Shown here: piece by piece, positions 1 to 7,365 of the stretch
How the letters are laid out: the number at the start of each line of letters is the position of its first letter
Numbering within the stretch: the first letter of the stretch is position 1
Source: Candidatus Uhrbacteria bacterium
Lineage (GTDB): Bacteria > Patescibacteriota > Patescibacteriia > UBA9934 > UBA9568
DNA: 19,626 nucleotides
Reading direction: 5' to 3'
Assembly (NCBI GenBank): GCA_003497135.1
Contig: DNKR01000039.1
Span: forward strand, 6,310-25,935
The notes under the pieces: generated by a model
Seen by the model: only the letters and a program-made list of their open reading frames with translations
Database searches by the model: none
Told to the model about the DNA's origin: nothing
Position numbers and translations under genes: made by a program

Positions 1-48
1 CTACCTGTCATGAAGATTGGTTCGAGATGACGGAGAGAATAAAAATTT

Positions 49-612
49 CTAAATTTTCCCAACCAAATCAAGTCCCGGCTTAAGTGTTTTGTCTCCCGGA
101 TGCCACTTTGCAGGGCAGACCTGGCCGTTATTTTCACGCACGAATTTTGCTGCTTGAAGTTTGCGTAAAAGTTCTTGCCCGCTGCGGCCAACGCTGTTGT
201 CGTGAATTTCTATTGTTTTAACTTTGCCATCCGGATCAATTATGAAACTGCCGCGAAGCGAAAGGCCTTCGTTTTCAATATAAGTCCCAAATGCTCGGCA
301 TAGATTTCCTGTTGGATCAGCAAGCATTGGGAAGCGGATTTTTTTTATTGCTTCGGAATTGTCGTGCCATGCTTTATGCGCAAAAACAGTGTCAGTGCTT
401 GCGCTCAAAACTTCCGCGCCAAGTTTTTGAAACTCGTCATACATTTCTGCGAGCTCCTCGAGCTCTGTCGGGCAAACAAAAGTGAAGTCGGCTGGATAAA
501 ATACCAACGCGACCCATTTTCCGCGCAAATCGCTCAAGTTAATTTTTTTAATTTTTTCGTCCTGAAACGCTTCCAGCGTTATGTCCGGAACCTCGCTGTT
601 TATTTGAATCAT
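49..612 (-). CDS. ahpC: AhpC-type typical 2-Cys peroxiredoxin
   Basis: Reduces hydrogen peroxide and organic hydroperoxides in the cytosol through a peroxidatic cysteine, with a resolving cysteine on the partner subunit. The 187-residue protein has the whole thioredoxin-fold peroxiredoxin domain. Cys47 lies in FTFVCPTE (peroxidatic site), Arg120 in LRGSFIIDP is the usual active-site arginine, and Cys166 in VCPAKWHPGD is the resolving cysteine with the AhpC/Prx1-type C-terminal tail. Length fits the family (about 185-200). The ATG at 610-612 has no Shine-Dalgarno. No AhpF or thioredoxin reductase gene is in the window, so the electron donor is unknown. The gene is last in a minus-strand run after the small ORF at 694-891 and may be read from the promoter at 939-967. 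The family assignment is firm; the gene name is by similarity. Confidence 0.95.
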   Translation of the reverse strand: MIQINSEVPDITLEAFQDEKIKKINLSDLRGKWVALVFYPADFTFVCPTELEELAEMYDEFQKLGAEVLSASTDTVFAHKAWHDNSEAIKKIRFPMLADPTGNLCRAFGTYIENEGLSLRGSFIIDPDGKVKTIEIHDNSVGRSGQELLRKLQAAKFVRENNGQVCPAKWHPGDKTLKPGLDLVGKI

Positions 613-641
613 ATTTTTTGTTTAAGAGTTATTGCGGGAAG

Positions 642-661
642 GGGGATCTCAAGCGATCCCC
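642..661. other. GC-rich hairpin upstream of peroxiredoxin
   Basis: GGGGATC (642-648) and GATCCCC (655-661) form a perfect 7 bp stem around the loop TCAAGC. No T-run follows on either strand, so it is not a standard intrinsic terminator. It lies 29 nt before the peroxiredoxin start on the minus strand and could be a 5' UTR structure or the 3' end of the upstream transcript. Confidence 0.5.
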
Positions 662-693
662 GCGTATCTCCTCTTTGTCAGTTGGCGGGTTGT

Positions 694-891
694 TTATTGC
701 CGGCGTTTTGCGCCAGCATCGCTGTGCGCTTCCGGAGTCGTTCGCGCATCGCCTTGTTGCGTATCGGCTGACTTGACCGCACCTCGCGGGCGCCTAACAA
801 GACCACGGTGAGGGCATGTTAAGCCATGCTGTCTTGATGAGTATTCGTTTCCGCACTTGCAGTGGATGTTTTTGATGGATTCGTCGTACAC
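694..891 (-). CDS. Small hypothetical protein with CxC...CxxH zinc-ribbon-like motif (uncertain)
   Basis: A 65-codon reading frame starting at GTG (889-891), six nt after AAGGAG, the only good Shine-Dalgarno noticed in the window. A promoter-like TTGCCA-N17-TACAAT lies about 48 bp upstream. The N-terminal half has C11-x-C13-G-N and C26-x-x-H28, a plausible zinc knuckle. This faintly recalls the CxCGN of ribosomal protein L31, but the L31 signature after the second cysteine is absent. The C-terminal half is Arg/Ala/Asp-rich low complexity and looks less like a folded protein. The interval is visibly more GC-rich than its neighbours. It could equally be a structured non-coding RNA, since several strong hairpins lie inside (for example 700-715). 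I do not recognise a family. Confidence 0.35.
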   Translation of the reverse strand: MYDESIKNIHCKCGNEYSSRQHGLTCPHRGLVRRPRGAVKSADTQQGDARTTPEAHSDAGAKRRQ

Positions 892-938
892 GCGCTTCTC
901 CTTGTTGTGGCCCTCCAGTAATAACTCTTGACTGGCTT

Positions 939-967
939 ATTGTATAAAAAAATGCTTATTTTGGCAA
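939..967 (-). promoter_or_regulatory. Minus-strand sigma70-type promoter
   Basis: On the minus strand, TTGCCA (962-967) and TACAAT (939-944) are separated by exactly 17 bp. Transcription would start near 932 and run through the small ORF or structured region toward the peroxiredoxin gene. Confidence 0.55.
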
Positions 968-1010
968 ATATTTTAATAAATCGCGTAGGAGACGGAAATA
1001 CAGCTCCCTG

Positions 1011-1565
1011 TCAATTTTTGAAAATTTTCTTTTTAAATTCTTCAAGTTTTTTTGGTTCAAGTTTCATTTTGAGAATGTTCATTACCAGTTCTTTTCCGCT
1101 GAATTGCTCACTTGTTACGATTTCAACAAATTCTTCAAAACTTACCGGTTTGACTATGATTTTTTCTCCGGCGTCAAGTTTTTGTTCTGAAACTTTTTTG
1201 CAATTTCGCGCGATATATAGATGAATCGTCCAGTCAATTTTTGTTATTGGTTCCCATTTATTTATCAGTTCCCAATCATCAGAGGCAGTTCCAGATTCTT
1301 CCAGCAGTTCGCGTTTAGCGCTTTTAAGCGGTTCTTCACCGCTTTCAACGCGTCCGCCAAAAAGCGTGTAGAATTTGCCTTTGGTCGGCTGTTCTTCGTC
1401 AGAAATCAGTATTTTGCCGTCCGAGACAGCTATAATCTGCGTTGTATCCGGCCTTTTTATCATTTCAAATGTTTTTGATGTTCCGTCATAAACATCCTGT
1501 TCCCATTGATAAACATCAAACATTATTCCGCTGAATACTTTTTTGGCTTGCGCGGGAATTTTCAT
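1011..1565 (-). CDS. Nudix hydrolase
   Basis: Hydrolyses a nucleoside diphosphate linked to another moiety (ADP-ribose, ADP-sugar or similar). The 184-residue protein carries a perfect Nudix box, G-x5-E-x7-REL-x-EES-G, beginning at GRVESGE, roughly residues 72-94. An N-terminal beta-rich segment precedes it, as in ADP-ribose pyrophosphatase-like members. The substrate cannot be read from the sequence. The ATG at 1563-1565 is the only sensible start and has no Shine-Dalgarno. It is divergently arranged with miaA (42 bp between starts), so the two promoters overlap or abut. A housecleaning or NAD-linked role is likely but inferred. Confidence 0.92.
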   Translation of the reverse strand: MKIPAQAKKVFSGIMFDVYQWEQDVYDGTSKTFEMIKRPDTTQIIAVSDGKILISDEEQPTKGKFYTLFGGRVESGEEPLKSAKRELLEESGTASDDWELINKWEPITKIDWTIHLYIARNCKKVSEQKLDAGEKIIVKPVSFEEFVEIVTSEQFSGKELVMNILKMKLEPKKLEEFKKKIFKN

Positions 1566-1592
1566 AGAGTTGTTTTCTTTTCATGAAGTTTA

Positions 1593-1601
1593 TGCTATTT
1601 T
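1593..1601 (+). promoter_or_regulatory. Extended -10 promoter of miaA
   Basis: TGCTATTTT, an extended -10 (TG-N-TATTTT), ends 6 nt before the miaA ATG. No convincing -35 is visible. This predicts a leaderless or nearly leaderless mRNA. Confidence 0.4.
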
Positions 1602-1607
1602 GCGCTC

Positions 1608-2516
1608 ATGAGCAAGAGGCCAAAAATTATAGTTGTCCTTGGCGCGACCGCAAGCGGAAAATCAGCGTTGGCTTTGCGATTGGCAATTGAATTCAATGGC
1701 GAGCTTGTTTCTGCTGATTCTCGCACTGTGTATCGCGGGCTGGATATTGGCACAGCCAAAGACACCGCACAAACTCTCGGCAGTATTCCTGAATACCTGA
1801 TTGATATTGTTGATCCGGATCAGGAATTTTCTGTTGCTATTTGGAAGAACAGCGCAGAGCAGGCGATTGATGAGATTATTTTGCGCGGCAAAACGCCAAT
1901 AGTTGTTGGCGGCACTGGTTTGTACATTCAATCGCTTGTTGATAATTTAGAACTGCCGTCTGTTCCTCCGAATCCAAAGCTTCGCTTGCGTCTTGAAAAG
2001 TTGAACATTGATGAGCTTGCGGAGCGGTTGCGCAAGCTTGATCCAGAAGGCGCTGAAGCGGTTGATTTGAAAAATCCGCGTAGAATCATTCGCGCAATAG
2101 AGATTCTTAATGCGCTCGGCGGATCTCTGAAAGAGCATCGCAAACTTGGCGAACCAAAATATGAATTTTTGCAAATTGGAGTTCAGGTTGACCGTGCGGA
2201 ATTATTCCGTCGAATTGACGCGCGGGCAGATGATATGATCGCGCGCGGGCTCTTTGACGAAGTGCGCTGGCTTGTGCAGAAATACGGTGCGAACGCTCCC
2301 GCCATGAACGCGCTTGGGTATCGTCAGCTTGTTCCATGCGTGGAAGGGAAGAGCGAGCTTGTAGAGTGCGTTGTTGAATTGAAACGCGAAACAAAACAGT
2401 ATGCGAAAAGACAGATGACATGGTTTAAGCGAGACAAGCGGATTGTGTGGACTGAATCGTTTGGTGAGGCGAGAAACAGCGCTATAGATTTTTTGAAGTA
2501 TAACAAGTTAAATTGA
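1608..2516 (+). CDS. miaA: tRNA dimethylallyltransferase MiaA
   Basis: Transfers a dimethylallyl group from DMAPP to N6 of adenosine 37 in tRNAs reading UNN codons. The 302-residue protein has the P-loop GATASGKS (12-19), the DSRTVY substrate motif (37-42, family DSRQVY), GGTGLYI near residue 103, NALGYRQL in the middle, and RQMTWFKRD near the C-terminus. All are hallmarks of the family, whose members are about 300 residues. The ATG at 1608 is placed by homology and by the adjacent -10 box; the Gln of DSRQVY is Thr here. It stands alone on the plus strand between the divergent Nudix gene and convergent gatB, and ends in a strong bidirectional terminator. Confidence 0.97.
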   Translation: MSKRPKIIVVLGATASGKSALALRLAIEFNGELVSADSRTVYRGLDIGTAKDTAQTLGSIPEYLIDIVDPDQEFSVAIWKNSAEQAIDEIILRGKTPIVVGGTGLYIQSLVDNLELPSVPPNPKLRLRLEKLNIDELAERLRKLDPEGAEAVDLKNPRRIIRAIEILNALGGSLKEHRKLGEPKYEFLQIGVQVDRAELFRRIDARADDMIARGLFDEVRWLVQKYGANAPAMNALGYRQLVPCVEGKSELVECVVELKRETKQYAKRQMTWFKRDKRIVWTESFGEARNSAIDFLKYNKLN

Positions 2517-2520
2517 AAAT

Positions 2521-2558
2521 AAAAACACTCTCATGCTACATAGTATGGGAGTGTTTTT
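2521..2558. terminator. Bidirectional terminator between miaA and gatB
   Basis: A near-continuous 17 bp stem: AAAAACACTC (2521-2530) pairs with GAGTGTTTTT (2549-2558), extended inward by TCATGCT/AGTATGG with two G-T wobbles around the loop ACAT. The A-tract and T-tract flanks serve both strands, fitting the convergent genes. Confidence 0.85.
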
Positions 2559-2565
2559 ATTTTTG

Positions 2566-2589
2566 CTTTCATGCTTCATAGCATGGAAG
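2566..2589. repeat. Second hairpin, partial copy of the preceding terminator
   Basis: CTTTCATGCT (2566-2575) pairs with AGCATGGAAG (2580-2589) around TCAT, with one wobble. The interval 2569-2591 matches 2531-2553 at 20 of 23 positions, so the two hairpins are a tandem duplication. This copy lacks the long T-tract. Confidence 0.6.
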
Positions 2590-2631
2590 TGAAATATTCA
2601 AAAATAAGGCCTTTTTGCTATTTTTTCAAGT

Positions 2632-4137
2632 TCACTCTTTCTCTAGCTCAACAAGCAGCATATTCTTCGCCATTGCCGGATCAACTTTTCCTTGGGTCTC
2701 TTTCATGACCATGCCAATAAAAAACTGAAGCAGTTCTTTTTTGCCTTCCTTGTAGCGCTTTGTCTCGTTAGGATTATTATTTACTACATTCAGCACAGCA
2801 TTTGCGATTTCTCCTGCGTCAAGCGAACCGCCAAGCATGCTGTCTTCCATTATTTGAGATGGATCTTTTTCGCTCTCAACCATTTGATGCAGAACAGTAT
2901 TTGCTGATTTTGTGTTTAGTTGGCGCATTGCAACAAGCTTTATAAATTCAGCAAAATTTTCAGGAGTTATTTTTGAATCCTTCCATTCAATTCCGCGTTC
3001 GTTTAGTTCTCCTTGCAATTTTGAGAGCATCCATCCGGAGACAAGATTAGCTAGCTTGCGTTGGTCAAATTCTTCAACCCCTTCTGATGAAAGCCATGCA
3101 CTCAATTCAGAAAAAACTTGTTCCGTAAAAGCTGCAATGTCAGGATCAGCAACGATTTGCCTCGCGTCCTCGCTTCTAAGCCCATACTCGCTAGTAAATC
3201 TTGCTCGTTTTTCCCACGGAAGCTCTGGAACAAGAGTTCGCGCATTTTGTTCTATTTCGCGCAGATCAAAAGCCGGAATATCCGGTTCTTGAAAATATCT
3301 ATAATCAGCAAGCCCTTCTTTTTCACGCTGTTCGATTGTTTTTCCAGTGTCATCATTCCATCCGCGTGTTGTTTGGGTTAGCGGAGGCGTGCCGTCAAGC
3401 CAAAGTTTAGTTTGCCGTTTGATTTCGTATTCAAGCGCGTGTTCAACCGATCTAAAAGAATTAAGATTTTTTATTTCTGTTTTTTGGTTAAGAGTTTGTG
3501 ATACAGCGTTTCCTCGTTCATCAAGTTCGCGCAAAGAAATATTCGCGTCGCACCTCATTTGTCCTTTTTCCATATCAGCATTAGAAATTCCAAGTTCGCG
3601 CACAAGCGCCTGAAGCTCTTGCAAAAACACTCTTGCCTCGCGCGGAGTTCGCAAATCCGGCTCTGTTACAATTTCTGCAAGAGGGCAACCGGCGCGATTA
3701 AAGTCAGTATATGTTTGCCCGCCAGCATGCAAATTTTTTGCAGCGTCTTCTTCCAAGTGCAGGCGATGAATTCGAACCTTGACCGCCTCTCGTTCGCCTT
3801 TTGGCACCTCAATTTCAAGAAAGCCGTTTCGCATTACCGGCTTGTCATACTGCGAAATCTGATATCCCTTTGGCAAGTCAGGATAAAAATAATGCTTTCT
3901 GTCAAATTTTGACAGTTCTGTTATTTGGCCGCTTAGAGCCAAGCCGGCAAGCACCGCCATCTTTATCGCTTTTTTGTTTGGAACAGGAAGCGCGCCGGGA
4001 TGCGCCAAACAAACCGGACACACATGCGTGTTCGGTTCTGTTTGTTCTTGCGAACCGTTCGCGCAGCCGCAGAACATTTTTGACGCTGTCTTCATCTGCA
4101 CATGAATTTCCAATCCGATTATCGTTTCAAGGTTCAT
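2632..4137 (-). CDS. gatB: Aspartyl/glutamyl-tRNA(Asn/Gln) amidotransferase subunit B
   Basis: Kinase/transamidase subunit of GatCAB, which activates Glu-tRNAGln (or Asp-tRNAAsn) with ATP and amidates it using ammonia channelled from GatA. The 501-residue protein is full length. It has the N-terminal GLEIHVQM signature, the zinc-type FCGC and VCPVC cysteine pairs, the HLEEDAAKN segment, and NLNSFRSVEHALEYE in the cradle domain. A helical and YqeY-like C-terminal tail follows from about residue 350. The start overlaps the stop of the upstream membrane gene (4134-4850) in an ATGA arrangement, indicating translational coupling. gatA and gatC are not in the window. Confidence 0.97.
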   Translation of the reverse strand: MNLETIIGLEIHVQMKTASKMFCGCANGSQEQTEPNTHVCPVCLAHPGALPVPNKKAIKMAVLAGLALSGQITELSKFDRKHYFYPDLPKGYQISQYDKPVMRNGFLEIEVPKGEREAVKVRIHRLHLEEDAAKNLHAGGQTYTDFNRAGCPLAEIVTEPDLRTPREARVFLQELQALVRELGISNADMEKGQMRCDANISLRELDERGNAVSQTLNQKTEIKNLNSFRSVEHALEYEIKRQTKLWLDGTPPLTQTTRGWNDDTGKTIEQREKEGLADYRYFQEPDIPAFDLREIEQNARTLVPELPWEKRARFTSEYGLRSEDARQIVADPDIAAFTEQVFSELSAWLSSEGVEEFDQRKLANLVSGWMLSKLQGELNERGIEWKDSKITPENFAEFIKLVAMRQLNTKSANTVLHQMVESEKDPSQIMEDSMLGGSLDAGEIANAVLNVVNNNPNETKRYKEGKKELLQFFIGMVMKETQGKVDPAMAKNMLLVELEKE

Positions 4138-4850
4138 ACTTTAGGTTTCATTAATTCCCTTAACAATATCAGCATATATGAAATTCCAAAAGGAATAAAG
4201 AGCGTGCTTATTGCAGTTGAAACAATGTCCATCCAAACAGGCGCGTTTTTTGAAAGATCAGCTGTTATTTCCCCGGTTAATATGCTGATCGGAATGATAA
4301 TTGCAAATGTTGCAATTGTATAAACCGCGAATATTGAGAAAAAGCCCAACAAAAGGCGCCAAGTAACAGCAACAAGCCGCCCTTTTGCAAGCTCCATTGA
4401 TTGTCCCATTGCTCTTAACGGCCACGCGCCTGTCAGAGCGGAAATTGCAGGTGCAAACGCGAACCAGCCGGCAAAAATAATAGCAGGGAAAATTAAAAGC
4501 ATTAATCCTGAAATTTCCGCAAGCGCTACAAGTATTGCTGTTGCAACGAACGCAGGGAATCTTTTGTTTGCAGAAGCGCTTAAGTCGCGTGCGCTTATTG
4601 CTTTTTTATTTAAAATTGAATCTGTGTAAATCAAAAGAAGCAAACTTATCCAAAGCAAAGAAACAAGCACTATCGCATTTAACGCTGTGTCTGCGTACGG
4701 TTGAAATCTGCCAAGAGGGCTTCCAAACAGCTGGACCGAGATCAGCAAAAAATAAGGCGCAAGCGGCCACGCAGCGTAACCTATGAGAGTTTTGAAGTGC
4801 AATAATGTGAATCTGATCGTGCCAGCGCCTATTTCAGAGAAACGCATCAT
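4134..4850 (-). CDS. Multipass membrane protein (DUF/GDPD-membrane-domain-like)
   Basis: A 238-residue integral membrane protein with about five to six hydrophobic segments and short polar loops. The stretch around MGQSMELAKGRLVAVTWRL resembles the A-x-x-S-x-x-L-x-K/R-G-R-W-x-x-x-x-x-R pattern of the glycerophosphodiesterase membrane-domain/DUF975-type families. The upstream gene has the same pattern (ALKSSIALVRGRWWKTFWRL), so the two are probably paralogues. No enzymatic residues are apparent. The start could be either Met of MMRF. The stop overlaps gatB by 4 bp and the start is 4 bp from the upstream stop, so all three are co-translated. Function unknown. Confidence 0.8.
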   Translation of the reverse strand: MMRFSEIGAGTIRFTLLHFKTLIGYAAWPLAPYFLLISVQLFGSPLGRFQPYADTALNAIVLVSLLWISLLLLIYTDSILNKKAISARDLSASANKRFPAFVATAILVALAEISGLMLLIFPAIIFAGWFAFAPAISALTGAWPLRAMGQSMELAKGRLVAVTWRLLLGFFSIFAVYTIATFAIIIPISILTGEITADLSKNAPVWMDIVSTAISTLFIPFGISYMLILLRELMKPKV

Positions 4851-4854
4851 AGTT

Positions 4855-5676
4855 TTATGAATTTTTCTTTAGTCCTTCAAAAACGCGGTAGCCGATTATT
4901 GTTGTTATTGGCAAAAAGATCACTGTAACAAATTCTGCCGCAATTACGCGGACAGATGTTATTTGCAGTCCCGCAAATGCGAGCCCTAATACATTTATAA
5001 TAACAACGTGCATTATATAGGCAGCGAAATACACAAGCAAAAACGGCACAATGAGCCGCCAAAATGTTTTCCACCAGCGCCCGCGCACAAGAGCAATGCT
5101 TGATTTAAGCGCGTCAACGCCTTTCTTTTTTTCCAGCAGCACAAAAAAACTGCTGAAAAATAAAGAGATTGAAAATTTAAGCATTACAAGTATTGCGATG
5201 ATTGTTCCTGCGGTAATAAGGATCATTGATAATAGTTTAAGCGATGAATTGTTTGCGCCAATGCTTAATACAGCTCCTGGAATCAGCCAAATTGCGCCAG
5301 CTAAAATAACCGCAATAGATGTTAAAACAATAACCCACAAGTGCGGAAAAAACATGCGCCAGCTAAAATCTGAAAGTTCCTTGAATTTATTTGCGTATTT
5401 TTCTGTTGGTTCCGCGATTGCTTTAATCAGCATGTTGCTAACCCAGATGCTTATTGCAGGAGCGATAATCAAGTTGGATAAAATTACCAAAACAAAACCA
5501 AGTATGGCGCGAAGGTCCCATACCTGCGATTCTATCGGATAAACAAGCACGGCCGCGAGCTGAAACACTGCGGTAATCAGCATCCATGCGCTTATTTTGA
5601 TAAAGTAAATAAAAGAAGACGAGTATTGCTCCCATGATTCGTCAATTACTTGTCCGACATTCAGCATTTTTGCCAT
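4855..5676 (-). CDS. Multipass membrane protein, paralogue of its downstream neighbour
   Basis: A 273-residue protein with about six transmembrane segments: an N-terminal amphipathic part (NVGQVIDESWEQY), hydrophobic hairpins at roughly 25-50, 58-85, 108-135 and 147-180, then the DALKSSIALVRGRWWKTFWRL motif and two more segments. The opening resembles the start of GDPD membrane-domain/DUF7847-like proteins. The proposed ATG overlaps the end of tmk by 35 bp; an ATG nine bases later is an alternative. Neither has a Shine-Dalgarno. It is likely cotranscribed with tmk and gatB. A membrane role, perhaps in transport or envelope, is inferred only. Confidence 0.8.
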   Translation of the reverse strand: MAKMLNVGQVIDESWEQYSSSFIYFIKISAWMLITAVFQLAAVLVYPIESQVWDLRAILGFVLVILSNLIIAPAISIWVSNMLIKAIAEPTEKYANKFKELSDFSWRMFFPHLWVIVLTSIAVILAGAIWLIPGAVLSIGANNSSLKLLSMILITAGTIIAILVMLKFSISLFFSSFFVLLEKKKGVDALKSSIALVRGRWWKTFWRLIVPFLLVYFAAYIMHVVIINVLGLAFAGLQITSVRVIAAEFVTVIFLPITTIIGYRVFEGLKKNS

Positions 5677-6403
5677 ATTTTTTGTTAATTATTAGTGAAA
5701 GAAGAGATAATGCGTTATTTTTCATTTCTTGTTTTGTTCCAGAGACATCTATTTTGTGAATTTTTGTGCCGCGTTTTTCAAACATTTTTTTAAACCATTG
5801 GCTTTTGTATCTTTTGTCTATTAATTTTTGATACGCGAGTTTGTCAAAAATTGCATTGTCTTTTTTGCTGACCCGTCCGCTTAAACGCCGCATTGCAATC
5901 GCCGGATTAAGATCAGTGATAATCAGATGATCCGGTGCATATTTTAGGGCCAGTTTATTCCCGGGAAGTTCCAGCACGATTTTTAGTGGAAGATTCTCGT
6001 GCTGCACCGGCTGATAAACTATTGAGGTGCACACGCCCCTGTCTTGCAGAACTATTTTTCCCATTGCAAGCGCTGGTAATACAACGCGCTTGTAATGCAC
6101 TAATCGGTCAAGCGAGAAAGCGTGCGCTGTTTCCAGCGGAGTATACGCGCGCTTGTTTTTGCTGATGATTTCGTTTCTTATTGCAGACCCAGTCCACGCG
6201 TGCGTTGGTTCGGCTGTTATTATTACATCTGTTTTGCAAAAATCATCTTCGCATGGGAGCATGTTGTGTTTTTTTGTCCACGCAACAGCATCAAAAATTT
6301 TATAACCCGTTTTTTCAAGCTGTTGCGCCATTGATGACAAAATAGTGCTTTTTCCGCTTCCGTCAATGCCGTCAATTATTATGAATGTTCCTTTGCGGTT
6401 CAT
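5642..6403 (-). CDS. tmk: Thymidylate kinase (dTMP kinase)
   Basis: Phosphorylates dTMP to dTDP with ATP. The 253-residue protein has the P-loop GIDGSGKS (residues 12-19), AEPTHAWTG (equivalent to the family's EPGGT phosphate-binding loop), and QDRGVCTSIVYQ (the DR-Y motif that binds the thymine/sugar). A LID-like basic segment RRLSGRVSKK follows. It is longer than the usual 205-215 residues because of an insertion around residues 40-60 and a C-terminal extension. The extension overlaps the next gene, so the last dozen residues are under little constraint. It sits 45 bp after dut, the enzyme that supplies dUMP, and in the same run as thyA, so all steps from dUMP to dTDP are together. Confidence 0.9.
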   Translation of the reverse strand: MNRKGTFIIIDGIDGSGKSTILSSMAQQLEKTGYKIFDAVAWTKKHNMLPCEDDFCKTDVIITAEPTHAWTGSAIRNEIISKNKRAYTPLETAHAFSLDRLVHYKRVVLPALAMGKIVLQDRGVCTSIVYQPVQHENLPLKIVLELPGNKLALKYAPDHLIITDLNPAIAMRRLSGRVSKKDNAIFDKLAYQKLIDKRYKSQWFKKMFEKRGTKIHKIDVSGTKQEMKNNALSLLSLIINKKYGKNAECRTSN

Positions 6404-6448
6404 GTTGTGCTTTGTTTCGTTGTTTGGCGCAGTAAATATTATACCAGA

Positions 6449-6883
6449 TTATCCGGTAGATCCGAAGCCGCCCCTGCTTGTTTCGCTTATCGCGTCAGTT
6501 TTTTCAAATTCTGTTTTTTCCACAGGCATAAATAGGCCCTGCGCCAATCGCTCATGTTTTTGTACAGTGTATGGCTCGGCTCCAATGTTTCGCACAGCGA
6601 GCAGAATCTCGTCGTTCGGCCCGCAGTAATCAGTATCAACCACTCCGATCCCGTTTGCGAGAATCAGATTCTTTTTGCTTATTGATCCTCGCGCCGCTAG
6701 AATAAGCGAGTATCCGTTTGGTACGCAGATTATAAGTCCTGTGCGCAAAAACTTCGTTTCGTTTGGCGCTATTATTTGTTCTTCAACAACCGCTAAATCA
6801 AAACCAACAGAGCCGGCGGTTTTATATTCCGGCATGACCGCATCTGGATGGCAGAGTTTTACATTTATATTCATAGCTTGCAT
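6449..6883 (-). CDS. dut: dUTP pyrophosphatase (trimeric dUTPase)
   Basis: Hydrolyses dUTP to dUMP and pyrophosphate, keeping uracil out of DNA and feeding thymidylate synthase. All five motifs are visible in 144 residues: GSVGFDLAV (1), AARGSISKKN (2, normally GRSS), GVVDTDYCG (3, with the catalytic Asp and the Tyr that discriminates deoxyribose), ERLAQGLF (4) and SRGGFGSTG (5, the C-terminal arm that closes over the nucleotide). The start abuts the folA stop with no gap; a second ATG three codons later is equally possible. It is also compatible with dCTP deaminase ancestry, but motif 5 favours dUTPase. Confidence 0.95.
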   Translation of the reverse strand: MQAMNINVKLCHPDAVMPEYKTAGSVGFDLAVVEEQIIAPNETKFLRTGLIICVPNGYSLILAARGSISKKNLILANGIGVVDTDYCGPNDEILLAVRNIGAEPYTVQKHERLAQGLFMPVEKTEFEKTDAISETSRGGFGSTG

Positions 6884-7357
6884 TTATTTGCGTTCGTAAC
6901 GCACGAATCTTAAATCGTCTTGTTTTACATTTGATGCAATGCGCCACATTTGCGGATCAATATTCGGGAAAACAGTATCGCCTTCGTAATCACGATCAAG
7001 ATGCGTAATTTCAAGCGCGTCCGTGCGGTCAATTGTTTGCCGATATATTTCCGCTCCGCCAATAATGCAAATATCTTGATCGGACAGTGATGCGAGTGCG
7101 CTATCAACGCTTTGAAAAACAAGTACGCCATCTGGAGCTGTGTAATCCGTCTGCCGTGTTATTACAACATTTGTTCTTTTTGGAAGCGGTGTCCCGAGCT
7201 TAGTGACGATTGATTCAAATGTTTTGCGGCCCATCAGAACTGTTTTTCCGCGTGTGAGCTCGCGAAAGCGTTTAAGATCTTCAGGAATATCCCAAGGCAG
7301 TTCATTGTTTTTGCCAATGACGCCATTTTTTGCAACAGCGGCGATAATTGTAATCAT
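6884..7357 (-). CDS. folA: Dihydrofolate reductase
   Basis: Reduces dihydrofolate to tetrahydrofolate with NADPH, regenerating the cofactor oxidised by thymidylate synthase. The 157-residue protein matches the usual length. AAVAKNGVIGKNNELPW (from residue 6) forms the Met20-loop region, Asp27 in PEDLKRF is the catalytic acid, GRKTFESI binds NADPH phosphate, and IIGGAEIYRQ is the C-terminal cofactor motif. The gene lies 8 bp after thyA and directly touches dut, so thyA-folA-dut is a tight operon. No unusual residues are seen at the antifolate-binding positions that can be recognised by eye. Confidence 0.97.
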   Translation of the reverse strand: MITIIAAVAKNGVIGKNNELPWDIPEDLKRFRELTRGKTVLMGRKTFESIVTKLGTPLPKRTNVVITRQTDYTAPDGVLVFQSVDSALASLSDQDICIIGGAEIYRQTIDRTDALEITHLDRDYEGDTVFPNIDPQMWRIASNVKQDDLRFVRYERK

Positions 7358-7365
7358 ATTTTATT

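Larger units (their letters stand above)
624..929. repeat. 10 bp inverted repeat bounding the GC-rich interval
   Basis: AAGAGTTATT at 624-633 recurs as its reverse complement at 920-929. The two arms bracket the GC-rich stretch with the small ORF and hairpins. Ten bases is short enough to arise by chance in AT-rich sequence, so this is only suggestive of an inserted unit. Confidence 0.25.

Noticed and set aside
694..891. Ribosomal protein L31 (rpmE)
   Set aside because: Only CxCGN agrees; the distance to the second cysteine pair and the HPFYTG-type motif are missing.
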